Shown here one piece after another: positions 41,026 through 53,115 of a stretch of 64,000 nucleotides of DNA. The notes beneath the pieces are model-generated. The model worked only from the letters and a program-made list of their open reading frames with translations. It was not told where the DNA came from and made no database searches. Numbering within the stretch: position 1 is the stretch's first letter; the number at the start of each line of letters is the position of its first letter. The stretch lies in contig JALPQI010002584.1 of assembly GCA_025490895.1 (NCBI GenBank), forward strand, positions 1 to 64,000. The letters are read 5' to 3'. The stretch is from Thaumatotibia leucotreta (taxonomy: Eukaryota > Arthropoda > Insecta > Lepidoptera > Tortricidae). Both the position numbers and the translations under genes were made by a program.

Positions 41026-41212
41026 GCCTATCTCAGTCCACGTAGGTCTCTCCTATTAACTGTGCCTATAGACGTATTAGAAGGTAAATGCCCATAACCG
41101 CAACGATGGGGCAAGCGGATTGGCGATCGTAGTAGTGTGTCCACTATGATGACTGACACTGCTGTCCGTCATCAATTTCCTATCAAACAATGGTCAGTGA
41201 CGTCAATGGTCG
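41026..41212 (-). repeat. Family B, partial minus copy
   Basis: TAGCCTATCTCAGTCCACGT, GATGGGGCAAGCGGATTGGC, TCAAACAATGGTCAGTGACG; the head end is missing. Confidence 0.65.
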
Positions 41213-42236
41213 CTCCATTGTATTAACAAGGGAGAGAGCGCGATGGGCTGCTTTACGTATCGAATAAAACCTAATGTTACCGATATATACTTGTAAAGTC
41301 ATCGTACGGTTACTGTAGGCTAGGGTTGCCACATTTTTTAAAAGACAAAATAGTATTTTTATAAAAATCTTCTTCTTTATCTGGCCTTATCCCATTTTCA
41401 TTTGGGGTCGGCTTTCCTAATCAATTTTCTCCAGTTATATCTGTTCTGGGTCGTCGTTGGGTCTATATTCTTATTCTCTAGGTCTTTCTTAATAAAATTA
41501 CGGACATCCATGTAAGTCGGGGTCGCCCAGTCTTTTTCGGTCTAGACTTATACTCCAGCACTTTTCTGGTCATGTGGTCTGGCTAGTAAAAAAAATAGTA
41601 CTTACAGGAAAAGTAAGGAAAAAAAAAACAACTATTTATCAAATTGTAGTTGCCGCGATTTCCGCGAATGCGTTCCGTTTGAAACTTCAAAAAAATCACA
41701 AAATTGAAGCCACTGGCGATATAATAAAAATATAGTATTTTACCTACGTACTGTAATTGTTATTGTATATAATATAGTACAGTCGAGTAAAATATAGTAC
41801 GATACTATATATTATAGTACGGGTGGCAACCCTACTGTACTGTAGGTGCACATTTAATTCGTTTTAGGGCTATGGCGACAAATCAATTAATCGATTTAAC
41901 ATTCGAATAGCCCTACTCCTAATTCAAAAACAGGGTCTGTTCAAAACGGGTTGCGTTCATCGCTGCGTATGCCCGATAATAAAATGTAACATTTGTTCTA
42001 ATCAACACTAAATATGTCTGTCCTGCTCGCAACTGAAGGTATGCGTGTGCACTCATTGGGCTGTGTTAGTACCTATATTGCTTCTTTAAAATAAAAGGTA
42101 AGAAACGTAGTATAAAAAGAAAAGTAAGCTAAAAGCTAAACGATGAAACATTGCATGTCCTTTAGAATTATAGTGACCTAATCCAATCCAATATTTTCAA
42201 ATTTGGAATTTTGACTTTTTCTGAGTGATGCATAAA
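41213..42236. other. non-coding DNA with one repeat-like block
   Basis: 41370-41570 (CTTCTTTATCTGGCCTTATC, GGGGTCGGCTTTCCTAATC) resembles a moth interspersed repeat. 41735-41830 is rich in ATAGTAC. No gene seen. Confidence 0.35.
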
Positions 42237-42475
42237 ATAGTGCATTACGACTCAAGTGTTTTAAATCGACACGAGTTACGAATTTCGTTTTTGCACGTGT
42301 CTTGTACGACGTTTTTTAGTACAGGTGGCCCTCCGAAGTTTTGGACCTGACGTAAAATGACCCACTTCTCGCACTAGAGCCTAAAAAGTACACCATCTGT
42401 ACTAAAAATGTGTTTTTAGTACAGATGGTGCGAAATTCGTGTTTTTCGCACTTGTGTCGTAATGTACTATTTTAA
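42237..42475 (+). repeat. Family H copy with inverted duplicate end
   Basis: GTGCATTACGACTCAAGTG, GTTTTGGACCTGACGTAAAA and GTACACCATCTGTACTAAAA, then the mirror GTTTTTAGTACAGATGGTGC and CACTTGTGTCGTAATGTACT. Both outer ends are thus the same sequence inverted, which fits a MITE that has suffered internal loss. Confidence 0.7.
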
Positions 42476-42712
42476 CACAAGTTTCTATTATGCCTATACC
42501 AACAAGGTTTTGTAACTTAATCCAAAATTTTCAAATTTGGAATATTGACTTTTTCTTAGTGATGCATTAGGTCATTCATTATAGTTCTTCTATCGTGTAA
42601 AATACACGTAATTATCAAGATATTGGATAAAATAAATATGATTTGTTCCACAAAAACTTCTCTAAAACGAATTTTGACGACATGTTGTTCTTTGCTATTT
42701 TTGTATTTACAG

Positions 42713-42771
42713 AAAGATTCACTATCTCAACGGTGAACAGGGGCATGAAGGCTGGTCTGGTGGTTCTGTAG
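42713..42771 (+). CDS. possible terminal coding exon of an unidentified gene
   Basis: The acceptor TGCTATTTTTGTATTTACAG precedes a stretch that, if the upstream exon gives one base, reads RFTISTVNRGMKAGLVVL and then TAG. No repeat match elsewhere in the window, and no matching donor exon found upstream. It may be the last exon of a gene whose other exons are outside, or chance. Confidence 0.3.
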
Positions 42772-42990
42772 GACTAATAATTTCGCTAACAGTTATCCAT
42801 TTGGTACAAAAGGGACTAAATATTACTTAATATGATTTATATGTGACTCTGATCTTAATAGATATACATCAGGCAGTGGCCTAGCTATCCCAAAAAACTT
42901 TACAAGCGTACTACAAAATTGTATAAATCCCCATAGAAATAATTGTCAATTTTGTAGAATTGTACTATTGTAAAGTTTTGTGCTTTTGAT

Positions 42991-43130
42991 CCCTGGGGGG
43001 TTACCATGACCTACTAACGCGATTCAGTTTAGGTCGAAAGAAAGGGACAAGGCTATACGAGTCGTATATCTCTGTCCCTTTCTCTGAACCTAAACTGAAT
43101 TGCATTAGTACGTCATGGTAATCCCCCTGG
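42991..43130. mobile_element. palindromic MITE
   Basis: GGGGGGTTACCATGACCTAC and GTACGTCATGGTAATCCCCC are inverted, as are ATTCAGTTTAGGTC and GAACCTAAACTGAAT. It abuts the family F element that follows. Confidence 0.75.
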
Positions 43131-43286
43131 GTGCTTAGACAAGTTGCCAATCGCTAACTCTTAATCGTCAATCGTGAACGAAAGGCAGCTAACTGTCTTT
43201 GTCGCACTAATATGGAAGAGTGACAGAGAGGGAAACTACGATAGGCTACTAAGCGTTAACGATTGGCAACGTGGCTAAGCATCCTG
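43131..43286. mobile_element. Family F palindromic MITE
   Basis: GTGCTTAGACAAGTTGCCAA at the left pairs with TTGGCAACGTGGCTAAGCAT at the right. Confidence 0.75.
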
Positions 43287-43336
43287 GACTCATGAGTGTG
43301 AATTGATTTCTGGCTTACTTCTCTCTTTTCACTATG

Positions 43337-43432
43337 TACAGTCAAGTGCAAAAATATGTATACACTTTTGCACTTTATTTTCACGGCATAAGATAAAAAA
43401 GTGTATACATATTTATGCCCTTGACTGTACAT
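43337..43432. mobile_element. 95-bp hairpin MITE
   Basis: TGTACAGTCAAGTGCAAAAA and TATTTATGCCCTTGACTGTA are the inverted ends, and TATGTATACACTTTT pairs with AAAAGTGTATACATA. A second copy in the opposite orientation is at 53868-53962. Confidence 0.8.
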
Positions 43433-43588
43433 CATACAAATAACAACCCATTAATTCCTACTTAACATTCCCAGTTGCTTGTTTACCATAAACCTATACA
43501 CACCTTTACATCCACCAGATATATCTAAACAATTAAAGCTGTCAGAAATATCTGAACACACCTCTGTAACCTACGTTGTTTTCATACG

Positions 43589-44061
43589 TTAGGGCTTGTC
43601 CATTAATCACGTCATACTGTATAGGGGGAGGGAGAGTAAAAAAAAAAACACCAATTATCACCATAGGAGTGGGGGTCATCGGACAAATCACGTGTAATTT
43701 TTTATTAGTCTCTGCTGAACAGCATCATATAGGTAGTAAACAAAATTAAAAATAATCTAAACGTTTTTTAAGATCACTTTTCAAATAGAATCAGGTGTCG
43801 TAAAACTTCACGTGCTGCGCGGACATTTAAAGTTAGTTTTTTTCCCATCACCTGTGCTATGCTTAATAAAGTACGTAAATCCAAGTGCTACAAAAATGAC
43901 TACCTACTTTAGTTGTCAATAAATTAATTAACGTACGTTCACATCGTCATATTGGCTAGGGGGGGGGGGGTCCTGAAAATATGACCAAAGATCACCATGG
44001 GGGAAGGGGGGGGTCTAAAATAGGCCAATATCGTATGACGTCATTAATGGATAAGCCCTTA
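43589..44061. mobile_element. MITE with roughly 27-bp inverted ends
   Basis: TTAGGGCTTGTCCATTAATC-ACGTCATAC at the left matches the complement of the right end TAAGGGCTTATCCATTAATG-ACGTCATAC. G-rich runs near 43960 and 44005 lie inside. Confidence 0.75.
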
Positions 44062-44082
44062 GATTGCTACACCTATTTAGAG

Positions 44083-44228
44083 CAGGATGCTTAGCCAAGT
44101 TGCCAATCGCTAGCGCTTGCGCATCGTAGTTTTCCCTCTTTGTCGCGCTAATATGAAGGAGTGACAGAGAGGGAAAACTACGATGCGCTAGCAAGCGCTA
44201 GCGATTGGCAACTTGGCTAAGCACCCAG
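44083..44228. mobile_element. Family F palindromic MITE, least diverged copy
   Basis: AGGATGCTTAGCCAAGTTGC-CAATCGCTAGCGCTTGCG faces CGCTAGCGATTGGCAACTTG-GCTAAGCACCC. Confidence 0.8.
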
Positions 44229-45100
44229 TTCTCAAAAAGTTTGTAATGTACACAAATAATTGTTAGCACCAAATACAAGTTTGTAATGTACACAAATTAT
44301 TGTTAGCACCAGATACGTAAGTTACGATTTCCTATTTTTACTACTGTATTCATCGTATAAAATTTAATTATTGTTTATTTACAATTAAGGTTGTATAGAT
44401 TGTGGACTATAATACTTATTCGGAATAATATACATTTCCTATATAATTATTTTTTCTACACTTATTGTTTAGGAAAATAATTTTCAACACATTGCACGTT
44501 AAGTATAATATTGTGGTTACAAATATATCTAAAGGTGGATTTAGACCAAACGAGCGAATGCTCATTCTATCCCCCCCCCCTCTACGAAATTCGTTCGTTA
44601 CACAAAACGTAATTCGTCGAAATTCGTTGATTTCATAGAGTGGGGGATACCTTTACATATCGACAAACAGCACGGAATACCAAAAAGGATAGGATCGATC
44701 CTGAATAGACTTCGAGTGCGAGATATCTTTGAGCACGTTAAACGTTTAGATATATTTGAGGGTGTACAACGGAAACAATAAAACACGATACACATCAGAA
44801 AGTTCCTGTCAAACACGTAATTAGGGCTATTTAGCTGGAAGGAAGAATAAATCAGCGATTAAAAGCCGTAGTAGGACAGCTTACATATAAACTGTGCATT
44901 CCATGATATCGTCAATTTGAATTATGTTGGACAGAGAATGGGAATTGTATTTTTATTTTTTGCAACGAAGGTAGACAACTGAGCTCACACTCAGTCCACC
45001 TGATGGAAAGCAGGAACTGAGGCCCATGGACATAGTGATAAGAAAATCGCCTATGCGCTGCCTACTCTGAGGACTTAAATATATGGATTGCCTCTATCAC
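44229..45100. other. non-coding DNA with two small repeats
   Basis: AAGTTTGTAATGTACACAAA is duplicated in tandem at 44236-44320. 44950-45090 is the inverse of 58425-58565 (CCTGATGGAAAGCAGGAACT, ATCGCCTATGCGCTGCCTAC), probably a LINE 3' end. No gene seen. Confidence 0.45.
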
Positions 45101-45102
45101 AT

Positions 45103-45376
45103 CACACATCACCATAGGCCACTGCTGGACGTAGGCCTTTCCTATTGACTATGCGTATGTATAGACGCATTAGGGGGTAAATGCCCATAATCACCACACT
45201 GGGCAAGCGGATTGGCGATCTCAGTAACGTCCACTATGATGACGCTGCTGCCCATCATCAATCTTTTATCAAATAATGGTCAGTGACACTTCAATCGCTT
45301 AGTCGACTCTTACGACACCCGCAGGAGGATTTAGGGTGGTGACAAATGTATTCTTACTGCCGTCACCACACGGCCA
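45103..45376 (-). mobile_element. Family B repeat, minus copy
   Basis: ATAGGCCACTGCTGGACGTA at the left to ATTCTTACTGCCGTCACCAC at the right. Confidence 0.75.
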
Positions 45377-47600
45377 CAACTGTACATACAAGTTGACAAA
45401 CCACAATAGTTGATTGTGCTTTGTGTTATATAACATTGGAAAGCTTTCATCAACAGAATTTAATTATTGTAATCCACATTTTGCGGTTCGCAAACATGTA
45501 TATTATTAATATGTTATCTAAATCCACTCCATAATAATATTGTGTAAAATATAAACTGAAATTTCCTGTATTACGAATGCACTATCATCAGATATATCGG
45601 AGCTGCCAGGATGCTCAGAAATATCTGAACACGCACTCTAAAGGTGGATTTAGATCAAAGTTTTGATTGGCTTTATTCTATAAATATTTGTCAAAGATCT
45701 TGCGCCGAAAATATGCGCGGTGTTAAGAAAAGCGCTATGTCCTGCCCATCTTGGCACAATCTATTGTTTTGGGGGTATTTTTGAGCTGGCGTTCGACGTC
45801 CATGTTATATATGGTCGCAGCGTTAAAGGGTTAAATCTTCAATTAACCTCCAGCTGCAGACCCTAGCTTGAACTGCCCCGATCATTCAAGTGAAACGCCA
45901 CTGCATTAATCAGTTCTGGAATCTTCGGGGAATCTCGGTTCCTCCAAACCGTGAATTGTTCCGGCAGCCTATTAGATATCCTAATTGTCGATTTGTTTCG
46001 TTTGATTTGATATTTTTTTATTTAGAAAGAAGAAGAAGAAGAAAGAAGAAGAAAAAACGTTTATTCGAGACACAGTACAAACAAAACAAAACAGTAAACA
46101 CGAAATTTTGTCTCGAAATGGCCAAAACTCAGCATTTTGCCAGCAGAGCCAGCGCTGGTCTTCCGCTTTGGCCATTTAGATATTATTAATAGAACATGTG
46201 CATGCCTAACAATCTAAGAAATTAATAAAATATTTTTTCTACTCAACACGTCCAGCAGTTGACTGATATAGACTGAAGATGTGTGTGTTACTTATATATA
46301 CAAAATTTTAAACCAAACGACGTGATTCATTGACTTTGTTGTATTGGAATGTACAGGTGAATTATCACCTGTCATCCCTGTCATCCCTCGCCTGTAGGTA
46401 GATACCTAGGCAGAAAAACACACATAACACACGTATCTTCTTCGTCTAAGTTGTTAGAAAAGATATTTTAGTGTTAATTAATGTAGTTGCAATAAAAAAA
46501 AATTAACACTTTTGGTAAGGCATACGGGTCACTGTCGCGACAATTTTTTGGTTAACCTACTTATTTAAATATATTTCGTGACCATATCAAATCAAGAACA
46601 AACCAATCCGACGTTTTAAAGTTTAATAGGCTTCTCGGTCAGTTATCATCAGATCTTTAGGGAACCCTCGGAATTAATGGGGCTACGTAAGGAATCTTAA
46701 TGGGAGTCTTATCTTATCCTTCTGAAAAAGGACTTAAGTTGTATCGAAATGTAAGCGAGTTTTGTCGCTTTAGCGGATATTGAAATACGGCTGAAGGAAA
46801 AAAGGTCTTATCAGTGTTAGTTATTACTAGCAAAAGTAAATATAGAATAGAAAATTGATCTATGTAAATTAATGACTGTCTAGTTAATAACTTATACAAA
46901 TGTACACCGTGGTCTCTTATAACCAGAAAGATTTTAACAGAGTATTCCTGACCACATTTAGAAACTATAATGTCGAATAAACTTTTCTGGATATTGCCTA
47001 GTTTCAGAGTTATTACCAATTAAAAAAACATATTTTCTAACTGTTACTCAGTACAAATGGTCTTTTTAACGGCGCTGGTGCCATTATGGACAAAAGTCTC
47101 ACTGACCTCATTAATAGATGTAAAAAAGTGAGAAATAAAACCCTTAAAAAATGAGGTTTTCGTAAAAAAATCCTTAACACTCATTGTAAGTGCTAGTTTT
47201 ATGAATAACATTTACTTTTTAAGTTAAAATACATACAAAAAGTTAAGAAAACAAAAGTCAAATAATATTTTTTGTTTGATTTTACGTCAAAAATGCGTGG
47301 TTAAAATCTTTCGGGTTATTAAAGACCACGGTATATATTTTGATTAATAATTGCGATTTGTGTTTGTATGATAATGGTATTGCAAATTTCAACTAGGTAT
47401 TTATATTTCAAATCTTAATTTATTTGTTGTTTATTGTTTTTTTTCTTTAATTTTCTTTGACATTTGTATGCCAAACGGCAAAACATAGTGTTATTTACCT
47501 CTAGACCTAAGACCTATTTGTACCTATGTTTTACAAATAAACTATTCTGATTCTGATAACTTTTATTAATGGCGTTATTTGGATAGATCATCAGCATTTT
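45377..47600. other. non-coding DNA
   Basis: 45586-45640 is a fragment of the MITE seen at 2121-2252. 46019-46175 starts with a GAAGAA purine run and reads CGTTTATTCGAGACACAG, probably an old repeat. Short frames at 45890-46189 and 46714-47019 have no other support. Nothing else recognised. Confidence 0.35.
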
Positions 47601-47606
47601 CACCCT

Positions 47607-47895
47607 GTGGTGGCAGTGTGGTAACGGCAGTAAGAATACATTTGTGACCACCCCGACTCATCCCGCGGGTGTCGTAAGAGTCGACTAAGGGATGGAAGTA
47701 TCACTGAGCATTCTTTGATTGAAGATTCATGTTTTGCAGCAGCGTCATCGTAGTGGACACAGGACACACTATTGTAATCGCCAATTCGCTTGCCCGACGT
47801 GGCGATTATGGGCATTTACCTCCTAATGCGTCTATATGCATAGATAATAGGAGAGATCTACGTCCAGCAGTGGACTTAGATAGGCTAACATGATG
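47607..47895 (+). mobile_element. Family B repeat, complete plus copy
   Basis: GTGGCAGTGTGGTAACGGCA, CGGGTGTCGTAAGAGTCGAC, GCAGCAGCGTCATCGTAG, then the 3' end GATCTACGTCCAGCAGTGGA and TAGGCTAACATGATGG. Confidence 0.75.
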
Positions 47896-48465
47896 GACTA
47901 AGGTAGGTCCTACATAATATATCCCATTAAGCAGAATAACCAATTGTAGTCATAAATACAAAGCTAAAATCAATTTTTAGTTAAAATATTCAACAAAGTC
48001 ATCCAATCTGTTTACATTTATGATCCTTAAGCCCTTTTTCTATCACAGATGTAATTCGGAGTGATCTAAGATAAACTTGAACATAGATTATCCAGACCGT
48101 TGAATAATTGGAATGTGACTTTGGTGCGGTTTCTCTATTACTTTAGATAAATGTAATCGCTTATCTACTAACTGATGACCGATATTGACATTTATTTAAC
48201 CTCTAGATAACATTCTTAATAAGTGGGATATTTACCATGTAAATTGCAATTATTGAGCACCCGATATTTCGGCACTGCTGCATACGACATCTTCACTGAG
48301 TCACTTTTCTCTAATGGCTAAAATCACGATGGGAAAATTGAGATAAGAACGTTTGTAGGTACAGGAAAATTAAATTACCTAACCTCTTAGGCACTGCTAT
48401 GCTGTTCTCTTATTCACACATTCGACGCTGCGTTCGTCAACGAGCTCGACGTCGAGACAGCCTTG
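47896..48465. other. non-coding DNA
   Basis: 48228-48285 repeats a segment of the kinase intron at 8870-8930 (ATGTAAATTGCAATTATTGA-GCACCCGATA). No gene seen. Confidence 0.35.
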
Positions 48466-48469
48466 TCTA

Positions 48470-49069
48470 AAGGTACGAGTTCGCAGCCGACCGCAGGCGA
48501 CAACTGCAGACGACGTGTCGCAACGACACTACTGGTTTCTATGTATTTCTATGAAATTCCCTCCGTAGTTAGCGACATGAAGCTAGCGACGCGTCGCCGA
48601 GCGGCAGACGGCAGTGTCGCCCGACCGCAGATCAGTAGTGTCGCTGACGCCGGAGCAACGATACGTCGAGCGTGTTTCATTTCAAAATGGATTTTTCTCT
48701 GAATTCTTTCATATCGCTTTTCAAATGGTTTTTGATCAGTATTGAATAAGTTCCCTCACTTGCTCTGCATTTAATCATAGGACATGTGGCTTGTCGTCTT
48801 TTTTTGTATAATAAAAGCAAGTCATCATCATCTTCTTCCTCTTCTAATAAAAGACGTAAAAAATTGCGATCACTATTCTCGAACACGTCAGACATCTTGT
48901 TTCACGGACCGCTCGGAATCAACTGGTTGCCATCTGCAGTTGTCGTCTGCAGTCGGGATCGAAATCATGACTGCAGCGACAGGACGCAACGACGTGTCGC
49001 GACGACATGAAGCGACGACATGTCGTCTGCTGGTGCTGCGTGCGGTCGGCTGCCAACTTGTACCTTAAA
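48470..49069. mobile_element. GC-rich MITE-like element dense in CGACG/GTCGC motifs
   Basis: The left end AAGGTACGAGTTCGCAGCCG-ACCGCA and the complement of the right end AAGGTACAAGTTGGCAGCCG-ACCGCA are 24/26 alike. The outer thirds contain many CGACGACA, GTGTCGC and CTGCAGACGAC words in both orientations; the middle (48680-48890) is ordinary AT-rich DNA. Open frames on both strands here are a product of this composition. Confidence 0.7.
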
Positions 49070-49306
49070 ATCCTAGCTGTTTGATTTGACATTAGCAATC
49101 GAGGCTGTGAGCGAGGTTCGTCGCTGTTTTTCGTTAGAGAATACGAAGTTCGTACATTAAACGTCAAACTCTTGACATAGAGTAGTTCCAGCTCACGCCG
49201 CATTCGTCGCCGAGCACTAGTGCCGTTTAAAGTACATTAGTGAATACCTTTTTTAGGCTCGACGCTGCCGCAGCGCTGACAGCAAGGCGGTTTCCTTAGT
49301 GAATAA

Positions 49307-49500
49307 CACTGCTGGTCTCACCGCGAGCTACTAATCTATGAGCTATCACCGCCGGGTGAGTATCACCATGTCCCTTTTTTACACTGCTATATAGCTGGGC
49401 GAGTATTGCCGTGTCTCTTTTATTTACACGGTAGTGCGTATCTTTTGTTCGTGTCTATAGCCGATAGTTCTTAGCTTAGTAGCTCTCGGTGAGACCAGTG
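49307..49500. mobile_element. Family G MITE, copy 3
   Basis: CACTGCTGGTCTCACCGCGA at the left and CTCTCGGTGAGACCAGTG at the right; the hairpin around GTGTCTCTTTTATTTACACG is inside. Confidence 0.75.
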
Positions 49501-49892
49501 CCTTAAGCGAATGCATTTTACATTTAAACACCTATGAAGAAGTTTAAGATAACGTGAAGAAAGTTACTAAGTGCTTCCAGCTCCAGCATAATATTGTAAG
49601 CATTAAGTAATACCAACTGTTTTCCTATGGACGCTCTTTAAGTTGGTTTGATACCCTGCAGGTATTTTTGAAGTCAATCTGCACATCCTTTGTGTTTGTG
49701 TTGTGTAGTTTGGCATTATGTCTGGGAATTATACTTTAATCGGGCTGTATGCTTTTTGACAAATCGTCGTGGATAGTGCAATACCGCGTAACTACCAAAC
49801 CAGATATAGTTCAAATATTAAACAATTGACACTCAAGTAGACCCTAATTGAATTTGTTACTTACGTCGTATTGCACTCCCCGACGAAATTAT

Positions 49893-50157
49893 TCTTACAG
49901 TCGTAACCACACGGCCAACTCTTCTCGCGGGTGTCGTAAGAGTCGACTAAGGGATTGAAGTGTCACTGACCATTTCTTGATAGAAGATTGATGATGGGCA
50001 GGAGCGTCATCATAGTGGACACTGGACACCACTGCAATCGCCAATCCTCTAGCCCGGCGGTGCGATTATGGGCATTTACCTTCTAATGCGTCTATACGCA
50101 TGGTTAATAGGAGAGGCCTACGTCCAGCAGTGGATTGAGATAGGCTGATGATGTGAT
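49893..50157 (+). mobile_element. Family B repeat, plus copy
   Basis: TCTTACAGTCGTAACCACAC, CGCGGGTGTCGTAAGAGTCG, GATGATGGGCAGGAGCGTCA and the end GGCCTACGTCCAGCAGTGGA-TTGAGATAGGCTGATGATG. Confidence 0.75.
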
Positions 50158-50371
50158 GTTACGTATGCTTGTTTGCCACTGTTGTAGTATCAAAATCATA
50201 TGAACTATTCAATGAGATTGGATTATGTAAAGGGCAGTAGTGAAAGTGATCATCCCACACGGAATCTCTGAGCGAACAATAAAATTGAACTCTTCTACGG
50301 AAGTAGTTCATAATATGATATCAGTATTTTGTCATTTTATGTATTACTTTGTAAGAAATTTGTATTTATAG

Positions 50372-50528
50372 TCTGTGATTTCTAAGAATGAACTTTTGAC
50401 AGTTATATATATATTAATCCTTATTAATATGAGGGTAAGACTCACCATTTCTTCAATAGCCTTAACGTCATAGATATAAGGGTAATTTATAAACTGTCAA
50501 AAGTTCATTCTTAGAAATCTCGGACAAT
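50372..50528. mobile_element. palindromic MITE
   Basis: ATTTCTAAGAATGAACTTTT-GACAGTT at the left pairs exactly with AACTGTCAAAAGTTCATTCT-TAGAAAT at the right. Confidence 0.75.
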
Positions 50529-50670
50529 AGGTGCGTAAATATTTTTTATATCAGCAAAATTTCAACAAGAAAGTATTTCTCGAATATTTTATAAATGAAG
50601 TTACATGTATGGATGACAGATAATCAAGCTTTGTAATAATTTTATCATATTAGGTCAACTTATAGCTGAT

Positions 50671-50868
50671 TTATAAGCAGCGAGGAGAGCTGTAACTAGC
50701 TCTGAGTCTCTTAAATAGGTCTTTGAATATACTCAAAGCGAGGACCCCTCGGAAGGTCTCGACGCCGAAAGGAACGAAATTATATTTTCCCACCTTAGAT
50801 TTTTCTGCCGCCTTTGCTGCTGCCGCTGCCCTCGCAGAGGTTCGGTGGAGATGAGACGGGGCTAGCAT
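50671..50868 (-). pseudogene. fragment of a LINE nuclease C-terminus
   Basis: It reads LAPSHLHRTSARAAAAAKAA, EKSKVGKYNFVPFGVETF and stops soon after. It aligns by eye with LAPSHLSGTSIQAGAAAKAA and FMPFGVETLG of the LINE at 59285-62023, so it is a short relic of the same family. Confidence 0.65.
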
Positions 50869-50884
50869 GTCTACTTATATCATT

Positions 50885-51035
50885 ATCATCATATCAGCCG
50901 AAAAAAGTCCACTGTTGAACATAGGCCTCCCCCAAACATTGCCACAATGACCGACCTGTGCATCAAATTTCGGACTCCAAGCCACGGAATTATCAAAACA
51001 GCGGACTCTTGCGTTCATCACCAGGTCATCAGTCT
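50885..51035 (-). pseudogene. RTE LINE 3'-end fragment
   Basis: ATCATCATATCAGCCGAAAA, AACATAGGCCTCCCCCAAAC and ATCACCAGGTCATC show the ORF end and GATGAT tail on the minus strand, without an open frame. Confidence 0.55.
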
Positions 51036-51795
51036 ACTTTTATATACCTAACTTTTTTAACAACGGTCAAATGATTTAAGGTAAGATTGAGTTTTCTTTA
51101 AAAGCGATAGATCGCTCCAACTTTTTCTTTTAAGGTTCCGAGCTAATCCTAATATAATATGCTAATAACATTTCAAAGTTTCCAAATCCTGTAAAAAGTT
51201 CTCTTATAGCAGAAAAAATGTAACTCACTTTTTGCAAGAATGGAAAAGTTATTTAAGACTGGAATTACTCTTTTACTATACTAGATTAATTTAAGTTCGA
51301 TTAATTATCTGCATAACGACTAAAAGATTCTGTGAGAAAACTTACGCGACAAAAGATAAGTATCAGAGCTTTATCACGTCTGGATTCGGATCCGTATGAG
51401 GAAAATTTTTAAATACGGTCTTGTGGCTGGCAGAAATTTACGAAATTGGGGAATAACATACAAGGTGACCAAAAAATGTGCCCAAAACCGCACAGGCAAC
51501 TGGGATTGTACTTAGCTTTAAAGTTTGTGTTATAAGTAATAAACTAATAACCTACCTATAAATCTGGAATGTCAAATCGCTGCTGTAATTTTACAAGGTT
51601 ATATGTTGCACTTTTATAATTATGTTTGGAATTTGAACATTGTCACACTGAAACTTAGTCCAGATTTAAATACTCCGAAATTAGAGCATAAGTAGAATGG
51701 GGTAGCGTAATGTGTTCTAAGCAATGTGTGTAAGGAATTGCTACATATCCGTGAAATTATCTGTCCCTCCTGTTTACTTTTTTAGCTAAAAATGC
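51036..51795. other. AT-rich non-coding DNA
   Basis: No gene or repeat recognised. Confidence 0.3.
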
Positions 51796-51990
51796 GTAAG
51801 TACTGCCAAGGAGTGGAATTCCCTGCCGACATCTATATTTCCGAGATCATAATTATAACCCGACAATCTTCTTCAAGTCAAGGGTAAATAGGCACCTTCT
51901 GGGCAAACTCACTCCATCGTAGGCCACGTCTCTGCCCTTGGCTAGTCTGTGCCAATGAGTAAGCCCATTTCAAATACTTAAATAAAAAAA
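51796..51990 (+). pseudogene. degraded LINE C-terminal fragment
   Basis: It reads RKYCQGVEFPADIYISEI and, after a stop, IGTF and LHRRPRLCPWLVCANE in shifted frames. The order (W)N-LPADI, then a basic stretch, then CPWLVCANE resembles the end of moth LINE reverse transcriptases. It is decayed. Confidence 0.35.
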
Positions 51991-52401
51991 CAATTTAATC
52001 CCACCATAAAAACCACCCTGTATTTATACTTAAGTGTGTATTATACACGCTCGTTACGATGAAACACCGCGATAATGAGCCCCAAACTACGGGTTAACAA
52101 GCCCTTTCATCCGACTTAACCCGTGAAATGAATTCTTTTTTAATTAAATTGACAGCCGATGATGTGTTTTGGTAAGAATAAGTATAGGGTGTGTATATGC
52201 TTGTATTGCTGTTGTATTGTATACGCGTGTTGGCGTTGAACCAGTATAACGTGAGCTTAAAATCTGAAATAGATAATATTGAAAACTATTAACAATATTA
52301 CCTATACAGAAACAATAAACTATAGATCTTAAAATAAACCTACGCAAATAAACAATGCTACTAAATTATAAATTGCCCCAGATCACTGTCAATCGGTAGC
52401 G

Positions 52402-52470
52402 TGCCCAGAAGGCTGGCAGCATTGCCACTTTGAATGGCAATGCTGTGCTAGATATGAACCAGCCTTCTTT
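52402..52470. repeat. hairpin-forming repeat
   Basis: CAGAAGGCTGG pairs with CCAGCCTTCT, and inside it GCATTGCCA pairs with TGGCAATGC. Confidence 0.6.
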
Positions 52471-52556
52471 ACGCGTCAGATCGTACAGCTTAAGCCGCAC
52501 TCTTTGAAGACTCTGTGGGCGCTATCCCCCTAATATTGAGTAGTTTTGTATTAAGA

Positions 52557-52690
52557 CATTTTCACTTTTAAGGACATCCAATTAGGGACATCCAAGACTA
52601 TAATTGCTGTCAGGTTCGTAACGAAAATTAAGTGCGATATATTTAGGAATTTAAGTTTGATTGGCATTTTTATATTATTTAAGTATTACA
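52557..52690 (+). repeat. fragment of the 27108-27367 MITE
   Basis: CATTTTCACTTTTAAGGACA, TAATTGCTGTCAGGTTCGTA-ACGA and GTGCGATATATTTAGGAATT correspond to the left half of that element. Confidence 0.6.
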
Positions 52691-53103
52691 TTTTTTACTT
52701 AATTGTTGTTATCTTGATGGAGGTATATTTCCTACAACAGTCAGTCACTCGTAGACCACGAACCATGTATTGTGCTAGAAACATCGGGTTTTAATTAAAT
52801 TACGCGATACAATCCGTTATAGTTTCATTACTTTTGCGGTAGCTGAAGAAAATATTCCGAAGTAAGTACTTATATAAGTCATTTTGAATCCTTTCGTATC
52901 TTCTACTTTATAGATATACTAAATATATATTTTATTTATAACTCGAGCGATTTGTATTAGGTATTTATTTTCGCCACGGCTCGATAAGGAGCCTAGGATA
53001 TTCCAATAATATAAGCCGACCACGATCTCACTACGTCCTTCGTTGTTTTATCCAGTAACAACTACTTTCTAACCTAAAAGTACACGTTTTCTATTGTAAG
53101 CTG
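52691..53103. other. AT-rich non-coding DNA
   Basis: No gene or repeat recognised. Confidence 0.3.
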
Positions 53104-53115
53104 CCATAATTATTT

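Noticed and set aside
46714..47019. 101-residue minus-strand frame
   Set aside because: No recognisable motif or splice context.
48463..49203. Several overlapping frames on both strands
   Set aside because: They arise from the CGACG/GTCGC-rich element at 48470-49069 and overlap each other in opposite directions.
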